From positions 51,054,598-51,118,597 of the forward strand of contig NC_092043.1 in assembly GCF_003086295.3 (NCBI RefSeq): DNA of 64,000 nucleotides, read 5' to 3'. This document shows, piece by piece, positions 22,792 through 33,645 of this stretch. The position numbers were made by a program, and so were the translations under genes. Numbering within the stretch: position 1 is the first letter of the stretch; each line of letters starts with the position of its first letter. The notes under the pieces are model-generated. The model searched no databases. It had not been told where the DNA came from and saw only the letters and a program-made list of their open reading frames with translations. The stretch comes from Arachis hypogaea. Lineage: Eukaryota; Streptophyta; Magnoliopsida; Fabales; Fabaceae.

Positions 22792-23509
22792 TATCTATTT
22801 GAGTAAAGACCCAATCCGGTCCTTGTCCATTTTCACGAAGGACAAAGCGATCCCTGTCCAAAAAAAATGGACACTTCGACCCTCGACCTTTTTATTTTGG
22901 GACAATACGGTCCCTCTGTTAAAAAATTCAATAAATAATAATAAAAATTAATTTTGTGGAGGGTTTTATTTGTATTTTGTGGGGGTTTTAAACCCCCACA
23001 AAAATCTTTTCAATATAACCAATTACTACCACTACTACCATTATCTTTTTCATCCTCATTATTATCACTCTTACTTCTATTATTTTTATTGTGTAACCAT
23101 ATTTTATCATCATCATTATCTCTTCTACCGTCATCATCACCAATACCAATATTATCAACATTAAAGTTTTCTTCTTTTATTTCTTATTCCATGTTATTTT
23201 TTTCCTTTAAAAGGTATTATACTATAATTACTTTTATTTTGTGGCATCATTTTTATCAATGGTTTTTCTTCATTTAACCACCATTGATGAAGGAATTTTT
23301 TAAAAACAAAGTTATTAATAGTTTGTGGAGGTTTAAAACCCCCACAAAATTAATTTCTATTATTATTTAATAATTTTTTTAACAGAGGGACCGTATTGTC
23401 CCAAAATAAAAAGGTTGAGGGTCGAAGTGTCCCTTTTTTTTGGACAGGGATCGCTTTGTCCTTCGTGAAAATGGACGAGGACCGGATTGGGTGTTTACTC
23501 TATCTATTT
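22792..23509. mobile_element. Non-autonomous Mutator-like element (700 bp) with 9-bp target duplication
   Basis: The element spans 22801-23500. It begins GAGTAAAGACCCAATCCGGT and ends with the near-perfect inverse (ACCGGATTGGGTGTTTACTC). The terminal inverted repeats continue for roughly 180-200 bases each, including the phrase aaggacaaagcgatccctgtcc and its complement. The 9-bp direct repeat TATCTATTT lies immediately outside both ends (22792-22800, 23501-23509). Long inverted repeats with a 9-bp duplication are diagnostic of the Mutator superfamily. The interior (about 23010-23310) is low-complexity and encodes no transposase, so it is non-autonomous. Confidence 0.92.
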
Positions 23510-23559
23510 TGCTTAACCCTCTATTTTATTTTTTAATGCGTGACATACTATTTTTTCAA

Positions 23560-24110
23560 TTGTGCTTAAAAGTTCCTCCAGCTATAACTCGTTTTTTGGA
23601 GATGATGTACAAAATGGTAGAAATTCAAGTCTCACAAGTGCAATGCAGTTAATCGAACGTGTTCCTGCTGCCTTGCTCTATTGGCCACTAATTTATTTGG
23701 CTGGAGCAGCTACTGATGACATTGCATTGGGTGTTGCTGTTGGAAGTAAAGGAAGAAGAAACCTGCCTCGCGCAATGATATTCGAGCCACACTTCTACTA
23801 CTACTTATTGGTAAATAATTTGTGTGTTGAAATTTGTTGTGAAATGGTTGCAAGTTATTTTTGTTTTTATTCTTATGTTGATTTAAAAGAATGTTTTTGT
23901 TCAACTGATATTTGATAAAATGCTTCATTATTGTTATATTTCATAATCTTGTGTGCTTGAGTTTACTTCCTTTCATTTTTCTACTTATAGTATTAAAATT
24001 GCAATGCTTGTAATCTATTAGGTTCAAAGCAGTAGCAGAGAAGAAAAAGAGGCAGGCGATGGAGAGTGTTCTATGATATCTATTTCAAAGGTAAGGTGAG
24101 GAGCTGCCGT
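23560..24110 (+). pseudogene. Captured gene fragment (exon-like, frameshifted)
   Basis: Between 23565 and 23815 a plus-strand frame has clearly protein-like sequence (QLIERVPAALLYWPLIYLAG, then AATDDIALGVAVGSKG). It shifts frame at about 23760-23785; the next frame gives DIRATLLLLLIG and ends at a GT donor (ATTG then GTAAAT, about 23811). A second exon-like block follows an acceptor near 24021. The fragment resembles an exon of a conserved plant armadillo-type protein as I remember it, but I cannot name the gene. It sits between a Mutator-like element and a CACTA end, so transposon capture is likely. Confidence 0.5.
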
Positions 24111-24439
24111 CAGACATCACTACAAGGATGAATTCTGTAGAAGGACAGAATGAAAAATAGAATCTTAGGATTGGACTTATTTTTGTTTGAAGTAAACACT
24201 TTTTTAAATTTGACTATGTAATTCTTAGCAAGAGATTTATTATATTGATATTTATATAAATATATTATTTTGTTTTTCAATTAATTTTGTGGTTTTTACC
24301 GCAAGTTTAGATTCAATGGCTTTAAAATATTAAGATTTATAGTATTACAAAATCTAAAAAGGGCTAAAAATATATTTTTAAAATTAAATAAAAAAATTAG
24401 CATTTTCTAAAAAGAAAATCCATTTTTTAAAATTTGATT

Positions 24440-24741
24440 TGGAATTAGCGGCGGTTCTATAACCGCCGCAAAAGTCATATATTAAAAAATTGCAGCGGTT
24501 CATAACTGCCGGTAAAAATGACTAAATTCTAATATTTGTATATTGCGGCAGTTTAGAACTGCCGCAAAATATTAATTCAGCGGCGGTTGTATCAGCAGTT
24601 ATTGAAAATCGCCGTAAAATCATTTCTCCATGCCAATAACCAACGCAGTCCACTAAACCGCCGAAATTTGATTTTACGGCGATTTAAAATTACCGCTAAT
24701 AGAAAAAAAACTGCCACAAAGCAACGCCTCTGTTATAGTGA
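24440..24741. mobile_element. CACTA transposon end with palindromic subterminal repeats
   Basis: The segment ends in CTCTGTTATAGTG, whose complement begins CACTATAACAGAG, a typical CACTA terminus (24729-24741). Inside it are several short palindromes built on GCGGCGGTT/AACCGCCGC, for example gcggcggttctataaccgcc and gcggcagtttagaactgccg. Such repeats are characteristic of CACTA subterminal regions, where they bind transposase. No convincing 5' terminus or 3-bp target duplication was found, so only one end is annotated. Confidence 0.65.
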
Positions 24742-25013
24742 TTAATGATAATATTTGAAAAATATGTGTGGGTAATTATTTTTGAAACAAAACTTTTGAT
24801 ATGTATTACTAATGATTTCTGTATATTCAAGAAATATTTTTAACATAGTCACTGATCAAGAATATATCTGCCATCAGTAATAATAATAAGAGTAAAGTAT
24901 TTTTTTGTCTTTAAAATTTTTTAAATTTTTTAAAATTATTCTTAATGTTTAATTTGATTTAATTATATTCTTAATGTTGAAAGGCATTTCTGCTCCAATT
25001 TTACGTTAAATTT

Positions 25014-25047
<34 letters not shown>

Positions 25048-26334
25048 CCATAATATAGCATTCTTTAATCACAAAGTAGATCATGAAATTACTAGGCATG
25101 CTATCATTATCTGAATATTTTTTAATTGAAAGTTAAGAAATCTTTGATAGGCTAATTGTATCGTAAGTTGTAATTGAAAGTATGCAAATTCACTTTTAAT
25201 TAAGACTTGATATTATTATAGCAATTTCAAATTCTAAATTCTCTAAAGTAAACAATATCAAAATCAGCAAACTAAATTTGACACAACTCCCAACACAGAT
25301 TTTCAAACATGCTACAATTATGCCCTACATGCTGGTAGAGTCTTAAAATTACTTTATGGCTGTTAATGGAAACAAACAAGTAGTTCTTATCCCCACCACA
25401 CGTGTTATATGTGTAGTACATACAGTATTTAATTTTAATTAATTTAATTTGACAAGTAGACATGTTGACTTTGACCTGACAATATAGTATAGTATGTGGC
25501 CAAATTCATCATTTAATTTACACCTTGTTCTGATTTAAAACATGTACTGATTTTTATTTTGTCTTTGTTTTCGTCAAAATCAGCCAAGTCTACCAAATGC
25601 ATGATCATAGAGGTGTCATGTGTTCATTAGTCTTAGATTGAGCACGTGACTAGCACATGCTTCTGGAAAAATTGGAAATAATCAACACATTCATATTTGT
25701 TGATGCAAGTTGCAACCTCATTGGGTATTAGGTTTCCCTTTTCCCTTTCAAGGGTAGACCCAAGACTTGGAATTAAAGCCAAGTGAAGTGTCTAACCAAA
25801 ATCTAAATAGCCATAGATTAAAATCCATGTGATTTCTTTTAAATTTTTCATTAAAACACTTTTTACTTTTATAACTATTTGTTAATAATTGTGACTATAT
25901 CTACCTAGTGTTCTATGAATATGTAAGTGTTTTATTATGTATAACTTGCCTAACATAATTATGTTGATAAAAGAATTAATGAGAAATGTATGACAGTCAG
26001 ATAAAGTATAAGGTTATATATATATTTAGTTACTGATTTTATTTTTTGGTAAATGATGGGTACTTACTGAAGTTTTCCTAATAGAAAACAATGAATATGT
26101 CAAAGTCCAATAATGAATGAGTTAGTCATCAAAAATTGTTTTGGGCTTCATGAAGAGAAGTGGACACAAAAATGTGACTCCCTGAAAGTCTAAATCTAAA
26201 ATAAGAACCCTTCATTAATTGGTAGGAGTGGCAAAAAAATAGATTGAACCCACTGGCCCAGCCTACCAAACCCGTCAAAATGGAGGGTCCGGCTAAAATT
26301 TTGGAACCCTATGGGGTCGAATCCGACCAACACA
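24742..26334. other. AT-rich spacer with microsatellite and a truncated repeat
   Basis: It contains a (TA)n run at about 25016-25042 and AT-rich sequence otherwise. 26222-26334 (ggtaggagtggcaaaa start) looks like one end of a hAT-type MITE related in style to the one at 36444. It stops where the Pack-MULE is inserted. No gene is seen. Confidence 0.45.
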
Positions 26335-27680
26335 AAAAATAAAAAGTATATACCCATTTTCGTTCTCAAAGAATTTCAAATTAGACATTTTAGTCTCCAA
26401 CTAAAATTAATTATTTGATTGATTTCTAACAATTAATTCTGTCAGTCACTTAGGTCCTTAGCTCCGTCAACTCTAACGGAAGACAAAATGGTCTCTGAAA
26501 ACTCTAACATGGGACAAAATGATCCCTGACAACTCTAACAAGGGACAAAATAATCCCTGACCCCTTTATTCGAAAACGACACTGTTCTTTCCCAATTTTT
26601 ATCATATCTCGCATAACCCTAACATTCATATTCTCCTTCTTCACCTTCACAGTCTTTTTTTCCATCTTTTCCTTCCTCCTCTTTAACTCAAATATTAAGC
26701 CATGGTGTAATTGTCACACATGTCGCACCTACCTCAATATATCATGGACCACACACTTCTTAAATCTTTGTGACTGGTACATCCACCTCCTATGCATTTC
26801 ACTCACCAAAAACATCCACTTCCACCTCTTTGATAACATCACCTCCAACCCTGACAACGTCTACGACATCCTCAAGACCAAGTTCTACAACTATTTCAAG
26901 TGCATGCCTTTCTCCACTCTCCAGCAAACAATATAGATTGTTGGACATTAGGACATCATGAGAAGATTCTCCTTCGACATCATATGCAAATTCTCGTTTG
27001 AAATAGACACTGAGTGCTTCATTCCTTCTTTCCTGGAGTCCAAGTTGGCAGACAACTTCGACCTCATATCCAAGCTATTACAACGAGCAATGTCGTTGTT
27101 GCCGCTCATATGGAAACTGAAGCGATTATTGAACATTTGTACGGAGAAGAAGTTGAAGGAAGCGATCGGAGTGGTGGACAATGTGGTCATGGAGATATTA
27201 GGGCAGAGGAGAAGGTAGATGGCAACGATGACGACGAGTCTTAACAAATCAGACTTGCTGTCTAGATTCATGGGATCCATCGAAGACGACAACTAGTTGA
27301 GAGACATAGGCATTAGTTTCCTGAGTATGAATTGGTTGAGAACAAGTTGAGGATTTTTTTTCTTGTGAATATTAAATTTATAGAGTGTGCATTGTGTAGT
27401 TTGAAGTTACAGTGTTAGACTGTTAGTGTTATGCGATATATGATGAAAATTGGGAGAGAACAGTATCATTTCCGAACAGAGGAGATCAAAGACCATTTTA
27501 TCCTCTATTAGAGTTGTCAGGGACTATTTTGTCCCCCGTTAGAATTAACAGAGTAAAGAACCTAAGTGACTGACGAAGTTAATTGTTAGGGACCAATCGA
27601 ATAATTAATTTTAGTTAGGGACTAAAGTGTCCAATCTGAAATTCTTTGAGGACCAAAATGAGTATATACTCAAAAATAAA
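26335..27680. mobile_element. Pack-MULE-like element carrying cytochrome P450 fragments
   Basis: The element spans 26344-27671 (1328 bp). Its terminal inverted repeats are roughly 230 bases each. The left end AAGTATATACCCATTTTCGT pairs with the inverse of the right end ACCAAAATGAGTATATACTC; further matching phrases include the ggacaaaat/attttgtcc blocks. A 9-bp direct repeat AAAAATAAA flanks it (26335-26343, 27672-27680). The interior is not transposase but P450-like coding sequence. Long inverted repeats, a 9-bp duplication and captured host sequence define a Pack-MULE. The duplication is A-rich, which weakens it a little. Confidence 0.82.
26697..27325 (+). pseudogene. CYP94-type cytochrome P450 fragments (captured, broken)
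   Basis: Segment 1 (26697-26940) reads CNCHTCRTYLNISWT, then NLCDWYIHLL, then NITSNPDNVYDILKTKFYNY. This matches the N-terminal third of plant CYP94 fatty-acid hydroxylases. Segment 2 (26958-27290) reads [40 protein letters not shown] and KSDLLSRFMGSIEDD, from the middle of the same protein. The part between them is missing although the frame is kept. Stops occur near 26935-26955, near 27217 and after the DDN at about 27294. The heme-binding C-terminal region is absent. CYP94 enzymes hydroxylate fatty acids or jasmonoyl-isoleucine; this copy cannot. Confidence 0.8.
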
Positions 27681-28501
27681 TGTGGCCAATGAGCCATACC
27701 TTAGACGACATAGGTCCTCTTTCTTCAATAAGAGATACCGTATTCGAGTTTCATCTAATAAAATTCGACAATAAAATAAAACAAATGTGAAATTAGTTAG
27801 CAGAAGAGAACTTTAAATATCTCTTTGATTTTCTCTCTTTTGATGTTCTTCCAATCGAGTTGGAACCTTTATGTAAAACTGATTTATAAGAATCTTTTGT
27901 ATGAGTAAGATTAGTTTGGTCGCATTTTATCAAAAATATATTAAAGATTGTTTTGTATATTTTAAAATTTAGAGGACTAAAATTTTTATTGTTAAAAATC
28001 TCTTCAATATTAAAAATCTTAAGAATTAATTTGGATAATTACTGAATTAAATAAAATAAAATATCTGAATTCAAAATAATATGCTTTAATGGAAGTGATA
28101 TGTCGATCCTATCTAGCATTTAAGTCGAATAATACATCCTTTAATTATAGAATAATATTACACATTTAAGTGTTTTTGTTAACCAAATTTAACTAAATTG
28201 GTCTAACATCAGTTATAAGTTGCATGACTACAAGTCTTACCGTTTAACAAAAATTAAAATTCATAAAAAACTTTGATATATAGCATTACTCTTAATTACA
28301 TGAGTTAAAATGGATTAAATTACAAAGAAATAGTAAGCACCAAAATTTGCTATTATGGATGAGCCATATTTCCTTGACCATCTACTATTTTTCTAATAAG
28401 ATACATACATATATATAACAAAAACATATCAAACTGTTGATCCTATTACTAGACACAAATATACAAATACAATAATTTGACATTATATAAAAGAGTTCCT
28501 T
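27681..28501. other. AT-rich spacer
   Basis: Nothing identifiable. It separates the Pack-MULE from the 3' end of the WEB-like exon. Confidence 0.5.
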
Positions 28502-29137
28502 TTACAAGGACTTAATATTGAGAACTTTACCTAAAGGTTGGCACACTTTAGGTGTTCCATAAGATGTGGAAGCACCAAAATGTTGAGGTGTAGATACCTC
28601 TCTAAGTGCAGCTAGTGCAGCCCTCTTTCTATGCCTATGTTCCCTTTGTCTCTTCAACTTTTCCTCCAATGCCATCTTCTCTTTTTCAACCAATTTAACC
28701 CTATTTAGAGCTTCTTCACATTCACCTTTTAGCTCTACAATTTTCATTGTTGCATCTTCCAATTCCTTTTTCAACAATGCTAGCTCTAAATGGCTTCCAA
28801 CTTCACTATTTTCCTTCTTAGCCTCTTCAACCAAGGACTTGTACTCTTTCAAAGATATTGTAATATGTTGTTCTTCATCGCTCTTTTCCTCCGGCAGTTC
28901 CACTTGCGCTCGCGACTCGAGCTCGTGTATGCGAGCTCTTGCCTCCATACACTCCTTGATGTACTTATTTTTGTGAGTGTCACACTTCTTCATCAATGTG
29001 GACATCTCATAAGTCATCTTTTGGCTCTGTTCAAGCCTAAGCATTGCTTGCATATGTGCTTCATGCTTTGCTTCTACCTCCAACTTGCTCTTCTCTAGTT
29101 CCTTTGACAACTTCTCAATTTCCTTTTCATACTCAAT
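28502..29137 (-). CDS. WEB-family-like coiled-coil protein, C-terminal exon (possible gene fragment)
   Basis: One minus-strand exon from an acceptor (GGTTAG before 29137) to a stop at 28504-28502, 211 codons in phase 0. Almost the entire product is coiled coil (for example ELALLKKELEDATMKIVELK, then EKEKMALEEKLKRQREHRHR). It includes the SLKEYKSLVEEAKKE phrase and ends in a tail reading GASTSYGTPK and QPLGKVLNIKSL, as in plant WEB/DUF827 proteins. Members of that family act in chloroplast photorelocation movement. No first exon with the usual N-terminal WEB motif is evident in the next several kilobases upstream, and there is no in-frame ATG near the acceptor. The locus is therefore either a gene with a distant first exon or an orphan fragment. 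Confidence 0.55.
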   Translation of the reverse strand: MEYEKEIEKLSKELEKSKLEVEAKHEAHMQAMLRLEQSQKMTYEMSTLMKKCDTHKNKYIKECMEARARIHELESRAQVELPEEKSDEEQHITISLKEYKSLVEEAKKENSEVGSHLELALLKKELEDATMKIVELKGECEEALNRVKLVEKEKMALEEKLKRQREHRHRKRAALAALREVSTPQHFGASTSYGTPKVCQPLGKVLNIKSL

Positions 29138-31020
29138 CTAACCAACACATTAATATTCATAAAGTTAGCTCTTTTTGAGAAATGACCAATTTCACCATTA
29201 TATACAAAAAAAATTCTAAGTGAAACTTACATTCTTGCCAATGATTATAAATTTGGAAGAGTTTCTAAGTGTACCGAAAACACCGGTGTTCTAATTATTT
29301 TAACCGTTGACCTGAATTATAAAAAAAATATATAATATATATTAATTAAAATCAACAATTAAAACAACTGGAATACCAGCATTTTCTAGTATATTTGAAA
29401 TTTTTTCTATAAGTTTTTCATCTACTTATAAGTGATTAATCGAAGCAAATTCTTATGTGTTTAAGATTATTGATTCATGATGCTCCCAACTTCATGATGC
29501 TCCCCTTTTGAAAGAATTTAATATGATTTGAATTTTTTTTATTTGACTTGAACGTTTTTTTTCATGTAATTTAGATGTTTTTTATATAATTTGGATGTAA
29601 GAATAAAAGTGATTTTTTTTTGAAATTCACGATATTAAATTTATAATAGAAATTTTACTTTATAGAAGGTAGTAACAAATAAATATAAATGGTTAATAAT
29701 TAATTAGTATTTACTAATTATAATGAAACATTAATATCCCTAATCAATCAATCCTTTAATTCTCTCAATCTTATCTTAACTTACTCTTCCTGGGCAGATA
29801 TATTTTTCCCCTGTCACCTCTTGTTCACCCATAATATTTGTATTAAAAATATAAATACACCAAAAAAAAAACAAGATAAGATAAATAAAATGGGAAACAA
29901 TAAAGTTCAATAAAATAAATGGATACCTGTAATTTCATTATTTTCCCCGAAAAAGGAAGAAGGTAATGCTAATGCAGCTATAATAGATGAGAGTGAAATA
30001 TTAATGTTGAAGGATGGAATTGAATATTGGTAGCAAAGTTTTATTTATGGTATGTGCAATTCGGTAAATTCAAGGGAAAGTACTTTGCTTTGCACGATGA
30101 AATCAGAATCATTTGAAGTAAAACTCCAATTGAAATTTCGCATGGCCTCGGTGTCATCGGTCAAAAAGACACAATATTTTTTCAATTTTAATATAGAAAA
30201 GGATTTTGTTCTTATCCGTAACCATAATAGTAATACCTTAATAAGCTTATCTTTTTTGCAAAGTAAATACCTGCGTCAACCAAGAGGCTGATACATTAAG
30301 GGAAAAACACATTGGTGAATTACACCAATTTATGCTTATAATTAAAATATTTCTGCCTTTTTTATATGGATTTAGTTGATATGTATTCTAAAAACGTATG
30401 ACAAATTTATTATTATTAAAAAATTAAATATTATTATTTAATAAATATAAAATAAATATAATAAAAATTTTAAATTTTTTATATTTTTAACAAAAAAAAA
30501 TTTCTATTTTTTTTAATTTATGAATTTAACATGTGTTCTTCAAGTACTAATATATTGTAAATCAAAATTTTATTTAAGTATTTAGTACTGGTAATAGGTT
30601 GATATATGTATAAAATGTACTTTAAATCTATTATAATTATTACATATTTACGATGTTCAAATTTCTTTTTTTGTTTTTTTTATAAGTTAATGACTAATTC
30701 GTCGTGATATTGAATTTCATTTAAGAATTTATTATTGACTAATAAGTTATTGCATTTATAAGACAAGATTCAATTTTTTAATAGTTTATTCTTTTGTATT
30801 TTGGATCAAGAAGCTTTTTTCTATGAAAAAAGTGTTTTTAAGACTTTTATGGTTCAAGATTCTCTATAAATCATGGTCATTGAATTTTTGAATCAATGGC
30901 TCAAATTTAAAACTTCTATTAATAATATAATAATTATATATATATTTAAATATTTTTACAAATACTTCTATTTTAAAATTATATTTTTGTCTTTTGTCCT
31001 CTCTTTTTATCTTTTCTCCA
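29138..31020. other. AT-rich spacer with T-rich repeat remnants
   Basis: A T-rich block at about 29510-29640 (gaattttttttatttgactt, then atgttttttatataatttgg) resembles the tails at 19135 and 20655. No gene is supported; the short plus frame at 30052-30291 has no known motif. Confidence 0.45.
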
Positions 31021-31029
31021 TCATTCCCT

Positions 31030-31400
31030 CTCGCCGCTGGCTGAAAGGAGGAGCACGACCGCCACGAGGAGCTGCCGTCGTCGTCATCTTCACTGGCTGC
31101 CTCTGCGTGCGCCGCCGTTCATCTGCGTCTTGCCGTCTGTGGAGCACGATCGCCACGAGGAGCCGCTGTCGTCGTTATCTTCGCGGGCTACCTTTGCGTG
31201 CGCCGTCCTCGTCGTCGTTTATCCGCGTTTTGCCGTCGCTGTCATCTTTGCAAGCCGTCTCTGCGTGCGCCGTCCTCGCCGTTGTTCATACGCGTCTTGC
31301 CGTCGCTGCCTGTGGAGTGAGGAAGAGAGATGTTGCCGTCAAGTCAAAAAACGAACATGAGGAAGAGAGATTCGTCGCCGTCGGTGCTGTTCAGTGAGGG
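31030..31400 (+). repeat. GC-rich tandem repeat island
   Basis: Roughly three imperfect copies of a GC-rich unit of about 85-100 bases lie in AT-rich surroundings. Each contains tctgcgtgcgccg (or a close variant) followed by ttcatctgcgtcttgccgtc-like sequence. The open frames through it are composition artefacts that read differently in each frame. It may derive from a gene piece captured by a transposon, but no termini were found. Confidence 0.5.
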
Positions 31401-33420
31401 AGAAAGAATTGCGACAAAGAAGAAAAGCAGGAATCGTTGCAGTGGTCGTCGTCACCACTGTTAAGTGGCAGTGGTCAGAACCATCACTCATAGAGTCTGT
31501 CAGCAGATAAAGAAAAAGAAGATGTGAAAAGAGAAAAAAAATAAAGATATTTATGTAATTTATAATTTTATTTTGTAATTTTTTTTAGATCATTAAAAAT
31601 CTGAATATACTTTTTTCGCGAACAAAGTCTTGGATCAAAAGTCTAAGCCCATGATTGCCTATTCGCGTCAAACCGACGCTGTTTTCCTTTTTCCATTTTT
31701 TCATGAAAAGAGAGATCAAAGGGTGCAATCCCAACAAAATTAACAGTCCACAAACATCTTGGGTCCACATCAAGATTCTTCAGAGATAAGCACGAACACA
31801 CCAAAAAGAATAAAAAACCAAAAAGAAAATGTGATTAACATAAAATAGTTAATCACATATTATTATACATTATAGGGAAATTATAGGCACCCCTTCGTCC
31901 GAGACAATCGGAAAAAATATTATAATTTTTGCATAAGATCAACCAACAATTATTTTAAAAACTTTATATGTGATTAAGAAATAATAATTTAAAGCCTTTT
32001 TAGCCATGTATAAAGAATCAAAATTAATCTCCTCCAAAAGTATAATAATCTGAGAAATTTAAAAAGTATAACAAGTTAGAAGTTAATTACCTAAAACTAT
32101 CTACTATTATAAATTTTGTTTTCTAAAACTAATCAAATTTTTAATTAACCTCACAATTTTATAGTTATCTTTTCTATGTCGTTTGAAATGTACATTATTT
32201 TCATTTTTCCAAAAATATTTTAGTTATAACTTTTTTGAGTCATATAACAAAATTTTTGTAGTAAATATTTAATTTGGTCTTTATTTATTTTATAAAAAAT
32301 TTCATGTTTTTAGTAAAAAATAAATAATAAATTATTTGTTAATTATTATTGTTATTTTTTTAACGAATCAATTTTTTCGTTTAAAATAACATTGTCTTTG
32401 ATAAATGATAGAGATTATTTTAAAATAATATTTATTTTTATCTGTAAAGTTATAAGCGAGTCTCAATTCTTAAAATTTTAATTATCTTTATTTAGTTTTT
32501 AAAATATAAACATAACTTATATTAATCTCTAAAATAATTTTTGACATATAGATGTTTCACAGAATGTTAATATGGACAATTAAATACTATGTTGAACTCT
32601 TTAAAATAATGTTATTTTAGTTTTCACATTTAAATAATTCAAAAAAAAATTGTAAATGAAATTTATTAAAACTTTTCCTCTCAAATCAAGTCATAGGACT
32701 TCGTTTTTTAACTATTTGAACACCAAAAATATTACATCATTTTACAAATTTTATTTTGATATCTAAATGCTAATGTCATTATTCTATTAATGTTTATTTG
32801 TTAAAAGTTATTTTTGAAATTATATGAGTTACACTTATAAATTTTAGAGATTAGATAAAAACAATTAAAATTTCAAAAATTAAATTGACGTAATTTAAAA
32901 ACTACTCTCATTAATAATTTAGAATAAAATATTATATTCGACTATAAATATATAAAAGTATGACTATGTTATATACACATCAAATATATATTTATTTTTA
33001 ATTAAATTATATATATATATTTATATATAAATATATTAATGAATAATTTTATTATAGGAATATCATATAAAAGAAAGTTTAGGGATAGTAATTTTATTGA
33101 ATTCTGACTAACATGTAACTAACAAAAAAAGTGAGTAATTTTGTATTATTGAATACATAAAATTTCACACTATTAAAATCATCATTAATAACTATTTAAT
33201 AACTACAAATAACAAAAATTGCTAACCGTAGCACTCCTTTATCATATAATTAATAAAAGTAATGCTTGTTTGTAATTTTATAAAACTAATATTTGACTTA
33301 ACCTTCTGTTATGTTATCATGTTCAATTAGAATAAGGTGGAGTTTGACGAAAAAATGAAAAAGATAGGGCATAGTATATGTCAATTAAATTGAAAAAATT
33401 GTTATAAAAAAATTGAAGAA
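31401..33420. other. AT-rich spacer upstream of eIF5A
   Basis: No gene is seen. An AT-rich MITE-like stretch at about 32950-33060 has the acatcaaatatatatttatt and aaatatattaatgaataa phrases of the dispersed family. Confidence 0.5.
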
Positions 33421-33526
33421 AAATACTAAACGAACCCTAGTAGTAGGTTAAGAAAAGCAGAGAGAGAGAGAAGAAAAGACACACGCAACTGGAATGAGCG
33501 AGAAAGAGCGCGTGGGAGACGTGAGA

Positions 33527-33534
33527 TATAAATA
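33527..33534 (+). promoter_or_regulatory. TATA box of the eIF5A gene
   Basis: TATAAATA lies about 120 bases before the start codon and is followed by a pyrimidine-rich leader. Upstream at 33428-33443 is AAACGAACCCTAGTAG, resembling the telo-box found in promoters of plant translation genes. Confidence 0.6.
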
Positions 33535-33645
33535 AATCGCTATCGTCTTCGCCTTCTCCGCCACACTCACACTCATTACACACACTCACCTTTCTGTTAC
33601 CCGAGTCGAATCGGTGAGTGAGTCAAATCGGAGCCAGTCATCACC

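Noticed and set aside
24119..24741. A complete short CACTA element starting at CACTACAAGG (24119)
   Set aside because: The two termini match poorly beyond CACTA and there is no 3-bp duplication (CAT versus ATT), so only the right end was kept.
31130..31397. Possible protein gene in the GC-rich tandem island
   Set aside because: Repeat units are read in different frames and give unrelated peptides, so this is not a conserved coding repeat.
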